Shown piece after piece: positions 1 through 6,350 of a stretch of 64,000 bases of DNA; the stretch's first letter is position 1; each line of letters starts with the position of its first letter. The notes beneath the pieces are model-generated. The model was not told the DNA's origin. It ran no database searches and was given only the letters and a program-made list of their open reading frames with translations. A program made the position numbers and the translations under genes. Source of the DNA: an uncultured Fibrobacter sp. (lineage in GTDB: Bacteria > Fibrobacterota > Fibrobacteria > Fibrobacterales > Fibrobacteraceae); the NCBI RefSeq assembly GCF_947166265.1, contig NZ_CAMVDO010000004.1, positions 62,001 to 126,000 of the forward strand. The letters run 5' to 3'.

Positions 1-375
1 TTCGTAATCGGTTCCACGGCGAACAATCGAGGTGAAAGTATTGTAGAAAATATGCCCCGTATGGTGTACCGGCACCCCCGCAGGCTTTGCCACCAGCATG
101 AATTCGTCGTCTTCGAAAACGATCTTAAAATCCGTCGGCACTTCGGGTTCGGTGTAGTTCGCCACGTGGTACACCACCTTGTCGCCCCGGTGCGCAACCG
201 TTTCAAGGTTCGCCGTTTCACCGTTCACTTTCACGAATCCACCCGAAAGCTTTTCGCTCCACAATTCACGGCTATGGTAGGTAAAACGCTTACATAAGGA
301 ATCGAGCAGAAGCCAGCCCTCGTGTTCAGGCTGCACCACGCTCTCGAAATACATATCAGAAGGTGCGCGCGACAT
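1..375 (-). CDS. RluA-family pseudouridine synthase, N-terminal part (runs off the window)
   Basis: The first 125 codons are visible and the frame is still open at base 1. Residues about 30-70 look like an S4 RNA-binding domain (YHSRELW, GGFVKVNG, HRGDKV), followed by the start of the catalytic domain with the KPAGVPVH motif. The catalytic HxxRLD segment would lie outside the window. Members isomerise uridine to pseudouridine in rRNA or tRNA; the target base cannot be told from this part. The ATG shares one base with the TAA of nadD (TAATG), so the two are translationally coupled at the end of a leftward operon. Confidence 0.8.
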   Translation of the reverse strand, partial: MSRAPSDMYFESVVQPEHEGWLLLDSLCKRFTYHSRELWSEKLSGGFVKVNGETANLETVAHRGDKVVYHVANYTEPEVPTDFKIVFEDDEFMLVAKPAGVPVHHTGHIFYNTFTSIVRRGTDYE

Positions 376-1010
376 TATTCCCTGTACAGTCCACGCTGCT
401 TTATGTATTCGTACACTTTCGGGTGAAGTCCCTTGGGTTCTTCGCCACACAGGAGCGCCTTGCGAATGGCGGTACTCGAATAGACGCCTTCAAAGCCTTC
501 TTCGGGGCCAAGCCACAACAGATTTGCATAGCCCTTCGCCTTGTGCGCCACCATATCCGGTTTCGGGTACCCGTTACGGGCAAATACAATCAGTTCGATG
601 TCTCGCAGCAACAGGTGGCCGTTGTAGTTGGTGCCGAAAAAATTCATCGGATCACGCCAATGCGGAATGCCATCGTAGGTGTCGGCACCGGTCAGCAGTC
701 GAAAGTTGATGTCGGGGAACTTTTCCTTGAGTCCACACAAAAATACGTACGAGCCACGAAAATCGCCCTGCTCAATTTCCAAGTCCGAAAGAATCAGACG
801 TGGGTCGCCTTCCATGGCAAGTTCCAGCATGGCAAAACGGTCCTCGGGACTTGCATTCAGTTTCTTGTCCCAACGGTCCGGGCTCGGCATAAACCAAACT
901 TCGTCACAGAAATTTCTTTCCAGACAGGTTTTCGCCACACGGATATGATCCAGGTGAACCGGATCGAAAGCACCCCCTAAAACCGCAACATTCTTCTTAA
1001 ACTCAGACAA
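375..1010 (-). CDS. nadD: Nicotinate-nucleotide adenylyltransferase
   Basis: Transfers AMP from ATP to nicotinate mononucleotide in NAD synthesis. The 211-residue length fits the family. The nucleotide-binding motif GGAFDPVHLDH is at residues 12-22 and the C-terminal SSTAIR motif at about 178-183, as in NadD. The start codon is TTG: no ATG lies upstream of the essential N-terminal motif, and a GAGG sequence sits 7 bases before the TTG. It is the penultimate gene of the leftward operon, between an outer-membrane protein and an RluA-type synthase. Confidence 0.93.
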   Translation of the reverse strand: MSEFKKNVAVLGGAFDPVHLDHIRVAKTCLERNFCDEVWFMPSPDRWDKKLNASPEDRFAMLELAMEGDPRLILSDLEIEQGDFRGSYVFLCGLKEKFPDINFRLLTGADTYDGIPHWRDPMNFFGTNYNGHLLLRDIELIVFARNGYPKPDMVAHKAKGYANLLWLGPEEGFEGVYSSTAIRKALLCGEEPKGLHPKVYEYIKQRGLYRE

Positions 1011-1025
1011 CGTAAATCCTCAAAT

Positions 1026-1592
1026 CTAGAACGCGAACACCGAGAAGCCCAGGTTCATCTGAATGCGACCACCACGAACTTTCTTATTCTTGAACGGATC
1101 GTAGTGCGAAAGCACCCAGCGGTATTCCACATCGGCAAAAAGCATCGTCTTCGAGAAAATATACAGGATAGAGCCGAATCCGGCCCCCCATTCGTTCCAG
1201 GCGACGTCACCAATATCGGAAAGTTCCTTGACACGCGAATACTTGCCCATCAGGTAAAGTTCGCCAAACAAGTGAACGCCAAGTTCAAAATCCAATTCGG
1301 AGTGATCGACATCGTAATCATCACCACTGTCGGCATCTTCTTCGTAACCGAACATTCCATACCCGATACGGAAAAAGCCCATTCCCGGATACCAGAGACC
1401 AACGATCGGTTCAATCTGTCGAAGTCCAATGCCACGGTCCGAACCCACGCCCGTCCCCGAGCCGAACCCAAGCGCACTTCCAACAATTAACGGAGTACGA
1501 ATGCCACTCAGAGCGGCCCCAGCCCCTCCCTGCGACCAGGCGGGAACGCAGGCAAACAGGGCAAACACGAGTATGGCGACAATCTTTTTCAT
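1026..1592 (-). CDS. Putative outer-membrane beta-barrel protein
   Basis: 188 residues with a signal peptide (MKKIVAILVF...PAWSQ) followed by Gly-rich and alternating aromatic/polar stretches ending in a phenylalanine, typical of small outer-membrane barrels. The start is placed at the ATG with GAGGAG 4 bases upstream; the open frame extends 12 codons further, into the end of the upstream gene, without a signal sequence. I do not recognise a named family. Function unknown; the operon with nadD and rsgA gives no direct clue. Confidence 0.7.
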   Translation of the reverse strand: MKKIVAILVFALFACVPAWSQGGAGAALSGIRTPLIVGSALGFGSGTGVGSDRGIGLRQIEPIVGLWYPGMGFFRIGYGMFGYEEDADSGDDYDVDHSELDFELGVHLFGELYLMGKYSRVKELSDIGDVAWNEWGAGFGSILYIFSKTMLFADVEYRWVLSHYDPFKNKKVRGGRIQMNLGFSVFAF

Positions 1593-1599
1593 AGGCTCC

Positions 1600-2007
1600 T
1601 CACGACACGGCAATGATCGCAATTCCAAGTCCCATCAAGACATTCACCGCGGCATCCACCTTGGTCATCTTGAAGAAACTCGGACGAATCGAATTTTCCT
1701 TGAAAATCTGGGAAATTTCCAAATGAGACAGGAACATCGAAACAGCAAGCTTTACAAACACGGCTCCCACCACCCAATAGGCGAGCCCCGAAAGATAGGT
1801 CAGCGCAATAAACAGGAGAGAAAGCGTTCCCGTCAGCAAAAAATTGGAACGACGAACGGACTGTTCATCCGAATCATTTTCGAGCGCCATCGCCTTGAAT
1901 TCCTTGACCTTTTCACAAATGGCCTCGTAGCTTGTCACCAGCTGATGCAGGTTATAGCCCACCAGCACAATGGATGCGACCAAGGTAATCTTTATAGCAA
2001 TATCCAT
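1600..2007 (-). CDS. Small integral membrane protein of unknown function
   Basis: 135 residues with about four hydrophobic segments (roughly residues 5-22, 56-75, 77-95 and 115-133) and a charged loop at 33-52. It ends 7 bases before the next gene and starts 11 bases after rsgA, so it is probably co-transcribed. No recognised motif; the topology suggests an inner-membrane protein. No function can be assigned. Confidence 0.65.
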   Translation of the reverse strand: MDIAIKITLVASIVLVGYNLHQLVTSYEAICEKVKEFKAMALENDSDEQSVRRSNFLLTGTLSLLFIALTYLSGLAYWVVGAVFVKLAVSMFLSHLEISQIFKENSIRPSFFKMTKVDAAVNVLMGLGIAIIAVS

Positions 2008-2018
2008 TTTTCTAAGAC

Positions 2019-3254
2019 CTAGTTTCTAGAATTCAAAATTCTCAAATAGCTTGCATAACGCGCACGCGAAAGTTTTCCAGACTCAACCGCCTCGCGGACC
2101 GAGCAACCCGGTTCTTTGAGGTGCTTGCAGTTGCTGTACTTGCAGGTGAACAGGTCGCCCTCGAAAAATCCCGGGAAAATCTTGGCGAGCGTTTCGCCGT
2201 CCATGTCGTCTTCGCCATTCGAAAGGCCGATGCTACGGATGCCCGGCGTATCGATGACATAACCACCGCCCGGGAAATCGAACAGGCTCGAAGAAGTCGT
2301 CGTATGCCGCCCCTTACCGTCGCGTTCGCGCACCTCGCCGGTTTCGAGTTCCGCCCCCGGCACCAAGGCATTCACCAGAGTCGACTTGCCGACACCGCTC
2401 TGTCCACTGAACACCGAGGACTTGCCGATCAATTCTTCGCGAAGCGTGTCAAGTCCAACGCCGTTTTTAACGCTGACAGGAATCACCTTGTCCACGATAC
2501 TCATGAAGTCGCGGATATCTTCGCTTAAATCTGCCTCGCCATTCGGCAATAGGTCCATCTTGGTAAGCACCAGCACGAAAGGCAAATTATTCAGGTTCGC
2601 CGCGAGCAAGAAACGGTCCATGAACCCGTAATTGAACTCGGGCTGCGTCACGCTCGCCACAATCACCACCTGGTCGATATTTGCAGCCAAGGTCAGCTTG
2701 CGCCTAAAACTGTCGCGGGGCCCCGGACGCTTGAGTTCGCTCTTTCGCGGAAGCACGCGCACCACGCAATATTTCTGAGAGCCAACGCCTTCGCCGCTAT
2801 CTTCGTCCTCGTTCACCTGCCCTAAGAGTACGCGGTCACCCACCGCCGGGAATTCTCCCAACGCCTTAGAAGTCGTCGCGCGATACATGGCAGTGACAGT
2901 AGACGGTAGACAGTCGGAAGTAGGAAGTGAGGTTGCTTCGCTTTGAGGTCGGGCTTCGCCCTTTGGGGTTTGAGAATCAGGAAGGTTATCAAGTCGAACT
3001 TCGCAGGTGCGGCGATGCACTTCGACCACCAGGCCTTCTACACAGTCCTCTTCGCGGATTTTTTCGAGCGGGTCCTTGATTTTCTTGAGGCGCGGATTCT
3101 TGAATTCGCGGCTGAAGCGTTCCTTGATGGGGCGTTCATCGACAACGCCGGATTCCATTTCGCGCATCACGTCGATACGCCTGCTGCGGTGATCGCGGCG
3201 GGTCGGCCTTATGCGTCTAGGTTCGCGTTCGTCTTCGAAATCGTTATCAAGCAT
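2019..3254 (-). CDS. rsgA: Ribosome small-subunit-dependent GTPase
   Basis: A circularly permuted GTPase that checks late 30S ribosome maturation. Order of motifs: N-terminal OB-type domain, TKMD (231-234), P-loop GQSGVGKST (284-292), DTPG (335-338), then the zinc site CKYSNCKHLKEPGC (C371, C376, H378, C384). At 411 residues it is longer than usual because of a charged N-terminal extension of about 65 residues and a foreign-looking insert at about residues 92-121 in the OB domain. The insert is encoded by low-complexity repeat DNA. The start overlaps the stop of the preceding small gene by 8 bases. Confidence 0.95.
   Translation of the reverse strand: MLDNDFEDEREPRRIRPTRRDHRSRRIDVMREMESGVVDERPIKERFSREFKNPRLKKIKDPLEKIREEDCVEGLVVEVHRRTCEVRLDNLPDSQTPKGEARPQSEATSLPTSDCLPSTVTAMYRATTSKALGEFPAVGDRVLLGQVNEDEDSGEGVGSQKYCVVRVLPRKSELKRPGPRDSFRRKLTLAANIDQVVIVASVTQPEFNYGFMDRFLLAANLNNLPFVLVLTKMDLLPNGEADLSEDIRDFMSIVDKVIPVSVKNGVGLDTLREELIGKSSVFSGQSGVGKSTLVNALVPGAELETGEVRERDGKGRHTTTSSSLFDFPGGGYVIDTPGIRSIGLSNGEDDMDGETLAKIFPGFFEGDLFTCKYSNCKHLKEPGCSVREAVESGKLSRARYASYLRILNSRN
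2890..2985 (-). repeat. Low-complexity repeat inside rsgA
   Basis: This stretch holds iterated units such as ACAGTAGACGGTAGACAG and GGAAGTAGGAAGTGAGG, followed by a GCTTCG-rich part. It is in frame and encodes a Gln/Ser/Pro/Thr-rich segment in the OB-fold region of RsgA that other RsgA proteins are not known to carry. Similar degenerate direct repeats occur between genes in this window (39172-39198, 51535-51567). Confidence 0.55.
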
Positions 3255-3540
3255 TACGCTTTTTTTCTTTATCGTTTTTCTTGTAATTTAGAAAATCCGG
3301 CAAAGTTTCTTCGAGTTCTTCTTCCGAAACGGGCCTATCCTGACGAATGGATTCCATCAGGAAATGGATTGCCTTTAGGCGACCGTTGCATTTTTCGATG
3401 CAATTATCGTAAAAGCCCTTTGTCTTGTAGTCGCCTTCGACCACGCGCTCGGACGCATACAGAAAATGTTCCACGCAAATTGAAAGTTGCTCGGCTTCCG
3501 CCCGTAAGTCCACTAAATTGCTCTTAGTAAAAAACGGCAT
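3247..3540 (-). CDS. Conserved-looking small protein, unknown function
   Basis: 97 residues, mostly helical by composition, with a very basic C-terminus (KKNDKEKKRNA). It starts 3 bases after the stop of the FISUMP lipoprotein gene and overlaps the rsgA start (ATGCTTGATAA region, 8 bases), which supports it as a real, translationally coupled gene. No family recognised. Confidence 0.65.
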   Translation of the reverse strand: MPFFTKSNLVDLRAEAEQLSICVEHFLYASERVVEGDYKTKGFYDNCIEKCNGRLKAIHFLMESIRQDRPVSEEELEETLPDFLNYKKNDKEKKRNA

Positions 3541-3543
3541 AGG

Positions 3544-6252
3544 CTAATCCTTTACGCAACGAATACTGTTATAATCTGTTGTTGTGGTATTGTATACACC
3601 AGGGCCCTCATAGCAATCCATACACCAAAAGCAAACCTTGAGTATATCCGTTTCACGTTGAGAAGAAGTCAAGAATTGAAGACCAGCACCACGAATTTCC
3701 TCACCATTCACATAATAAACAATACTAGGCAAAACAGAGAATCCGTAAGCATCTGTCGCATCAGTCCAATAGGCAGTCCCCTTAATCTTCATTGCGCCAA
3801 CCGATTTACCAACAGATTCAAACAATTCCTGCCATTCCGAAGAATCCGGCAAATGCCAACCCTCGGGGCAAACGCCTCTTACAGGATACTGTAGCGAGCA
3901 GGTCTTATCAGTGCCACAACCTTTACCTCCCGCCGAATAAATTCCCGCGCTATCCATAGCGGCAGCCCAAGTGTAATAACGACCATATCGCGAACAGTCT
4001 TCCGAATTATCCTTACAAACACGACCATACCTTTCTGTTTCGGAAAAATCAAAATTACAAACATTACCATAAGATTTGTCATCCACTTTATAATCGAAAT
4101 TCAGGTTTTCCGCCATCCAGACTTGGGTTCCAATTTTTATGGTATAATAAGACTTTCCATCACGTTTATCTTTCAAAACTCCAAACTTAGAGGTATCTCT
4201 TTTAATTAAGATATCTGGACTTATCGATCCATCGTTCTCGCATAGGTATCCATATTCTCCATATTCAGATTCATCCACTTTTTTTACCAACATGCCCCTA
4301 TTGTAAGACGTACAGCCCCAGCCATGTCGAATTTCGTCAGATGTAACCGCTCTGAACGTATCGGCATCACAGACATAACTCCAACCCGTTACAATACCAC
4401 TGAACGGAGCCCCATCCTTTGTACATTCCTTCTGGTAGGTATCTTTTTCGATTAAAGTCGCTTCACGCCAAGCTTTCTTACTCTTTTCGTAAATATAATA
4501 GGTGGTCGTATTCACTTGTCCCTTGCGGACTTCGCCATCAAACTCGCCTGCGCCCCAGGTCGCGGTATCTTTTTCAATACCAGTCGCAGCACGCCAACGG
4601 TACAGGCTTGCGTCATCACAGATAAAGCGGACTTTATCGCCCACACTGTTCACATCTGCATAGTTCTTGGCATAGTACCTCTTGGAATTCTTATTCGATA
4701 CGTTTTTCACCGTTCCCACCTTATTTTTGCCCTCACCACAAATACCTAAGCCAAGTTCCTTACTCCAGAACCTGCGGACAAATTTTTCGAAGTCGGGAAC
4801 GTTTCCGCCACCAAGACCCCAGCCCTGAACATTCTTGCGGATTTTTGCAAGTTTACTCGCCGTATCCATTACCGTAGAATCCACAGTGGCGGCCCAGTCG
4901 GCGATTTCGGCCCTCTTCGCCGCATCGCCCCAAGTGCCATCTTCCGCAAAATCGTCGGCCATTTCCGTCAAGAGCACCGAAAGATCCGTTTCATCGCCAT
5001 CGCCCTGCAACAGAACCGAAATCGCGAGAAGAGCGGCATCGGCATCCGTCTTGCCGAATACGTCCAGGTCTTCAGATTCAGCCTTCATCGAACTCGCATC
5101 GATATAGAATGCATCGAGAATTTCAGCCTGGGCCTGCTTTTTCGCCGCCCTTACCGTTTTTTTCTCCTTCGTTACCAAATAATAGACGCGGTCTTTTTCA
5201 AGGTGCGTCAGCAGGTTCACGTTGGCAGACCTACGCATAAGCATATTGGTATAGGCCTGCAACTTGATCGCCGTCGTCGTTTTCTTGCCGGTCACCTCGT
5301 TGCGGTATTTACCGTCAGCCACCAGCAACGCGTACTGACTCACCAGATTACGCGAAGAAAACTTATAGCGACCATCGTCGTCCTTGATTTCACTCGTAAA
5401 GTTGCCGTTTGTCTGCTTCAAGGTGCGGCCATCAGAAAGCTCGTAAAGATAAACCGTAGAGCCTTTCAGGAACGGGCCCTTCTGCGAATAGCCCGCTAAG
5501 GAATCCAGCGAAATCGCCACCTTTTCAGAATCAAGCTCCAACGTGTCGATAGAGGTCGTATCGACAGTGGCCGTATCGACCGACGCACCACCCGTTCGCA
5601 GGTTCAAGGTCATCGATTTGTCGCCACACTTGATGGTAACCAAGGAATCTGTCTGAGCGGCAATCGAACAACCTACGCCGTTGTCACCTTTTTCGCCTTG
5701 TTTTCCGTCGGTTCCGTCCTTGCCGTCTTTACCGGCAGCACCATTTTCGCCGTCCTTACCAGCGGCACCGTTCAGCACCACGCCAATGGAATCTCCATTG
5801 CAGATAATCTTGAGGCCGCTCTTGTCCTTGAGTTCCTTAGTAGTGCAGCTGAAATCAGCAGAAGAAGTATCCTTCGCGATGGTTGCAAACCACTTGCCAT
5901 CTACGCAAATACGAGTTGCGCTTTCATCTTTCACCCACACCTGCTCCCCGGCATTTTCCTTGGTGCATTTGGGGAGATCCTTTACCGAGGAAACGATTTC
6001 GGTACCGCCAGTCGCCACCTCTACGATTTTTTCGGTGGTGGTATTTTCGCCGCAAGCCGTAAGGAGGATGGCAATAAGGATTGCTGCTAGAGATCCTTCG
6101 ACTACGTGCATCGCACTTCGCTCAGGATGACACATCTGTAAAAATTCCTTCAACGCACATCGGCCCTTCGACAGGCTCAGGGACCTTAATTGTATGGATT
6201 CCATCGCCTTACGGCTCCAGGATGACGAAACGGGGGATGAAAAATTTTTCAT
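3544..6252 (-). CDS. Lipoprotein with Fibrobacter major paralogous (FISUMP) domain, copy 1
   Basis: 902 residues from the ATG at 6252, which has AAGGTG 6 bases upstream and is the equivalent of the start in copy 2. Lipobox LLTAC puts the lipidated Cys at about residue 67. That is abnormally late because repeat-derived sequence (about residues 12-54) separates the Met-Lys start from the hydrophobic core. Then come a Cys-rich module, a collagen-like Gly-X-Y stretch (about 162-194), a long conserved middle region, a Cys-containing spacer and the C-terminal FISUMP domain (MAENLN, CPEGWHLP, terminal IRCVKD). Probably a surface lipoprotein; the FISUMP fold may be lectin-like (inference). It heads the operon containing rsgA. 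Confidence 0.88.
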   Translation of the reverse strand: MKNFSSPVSSSWSRKAMESIQLRSLSLSKGRCALKEFLQMCHPERSAMHVVEGSLAAILIAILLTACGENTTTEKIVEVATGGTEIVSSVKDLPKCTKENAGEQVWVKDESATRICVDGKWFATIAKDTSSADFSCTTKELKDKSGLKIICNGDSIGVVLNGAAGKDGENGAAGKDGKDGTDGKQGEKGDNGVGCSIAAQTDSLVTIKCGDKSMTLNLRTGGASVDTATVDTTSIDTLELDSEKVAISLDSLAGYSQKGPFLKGSTVYLYELSDGRTLKQTNGNFTSEIKDDDGRYKFSSRNLVSQYALLVADGKYRNEVTGKKTTTAIKLQAYTNMLMRRSANVNLLTHLEKDRVYYLVTKEKKTVRAAKKQAQAEILDAFYIDASSMKAESEDLDVFGKTDADAALLAISVLLQGDGDETDLSVLLTEMADDFAEDGTWGDAAKRAEIADWAATVDSTVMDTASKLAKIRKNVQGWGLGGGNVPDFEKFVRRFWSKELGLGICGEGKNKVGTVKNVSNKNSKRYYAKNYADVNSVGDKVRFICDDASLYRWRAATGIEKDTATWGAGEFDGEVRKGQVNTTTYYIYEKSKKAWREATLIEKDTYQKECTKDGAPFSGIVTGWSYVCDADTFRAVTSDEIRHGWGCTSYNRGMLVKKVDESEYGEYGYLCENDGSISPDILIKRDTSKFGVLKDKRDGKSYYTIKIGTQVWMAENLNFDYKVDDKSYGNVCNFDFSETERYGRVCKDNSEDCSRYGRYYTWAAAMDSAGIYSAGGKGCGTDKTCSLQYPVRGVCPEGWHLPDSSEWQELFESVGKSVGAMKIKGTAYWTDATDAYGFSVLPSIVYYVNGEEIRGAGLQFLTSSQRETDILKVCFWCMDCYEGPGVYNTTTTDYNSIRCVKD
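6090..6228 (-). repeat. Mosaic of dispersed repeats inside the signal-peptide region of FISUMP copy 1
   Basis: Read on the minus strand this contains TCATCCTGGAGCCGTAAGGC, AGGTCCCTGAGCCTGTCGAA and CATCCTGAGCGAAG...GAAGGATCT units. The same units are found between genes elsewhere in the window (for example 8751-8851, 39095-39167). It encodes about 43 residues between the start codon and the hydrophobic signal core. Confidence 0.8.
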
Positions 6253-6282
6253 AAAAAGCACCTTTTTCACCTACAATTTAAA

Positions 6283-6311
6283 TTATTACAGCAATAAGGT
6301 TTCTACAAGAA
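6283..6311 (-). promoter_or_regulatory. Promoter of FISUMP copy 1
   Basis: Minus strand: -35 TTCTTG (6306-6311), 17-base spacer, -10 TAATAA (6283-6288). The same arrangement is found before copies 2 and 3, and the palindromic repeat begins 2 bases upstream of the -35 box. The leader then carries AAGGTG before the ATG. Confidence 0.6.
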
Positions 6312-6312
6312 A

Positions 6313-6340
6313 GGGAGATGCCCGCCTCCGCGGGCATGAC
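6313..6340. repeat. Palindromic repeat, family A
   Basis: GGGAGATGCCCGC-CTCC-GCGGGCATGAC: a perfect hairpin arm pair with a short loop. Six copies occur in the window, all in the same orientation (6313, 8702, 29751, 32321, 34681, 55229). No T-run follows, so it is not a typical terminator. Confidence 0.85.
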
Positions 6341-6350
6341 AATACGGAAT

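Noticed and set aside
6313-6340. Family A palindromes as terminators
   Set aside because: They have stable stems but no T-run on either strand, and three copies sit directly upstream of promoters rather than after genes.
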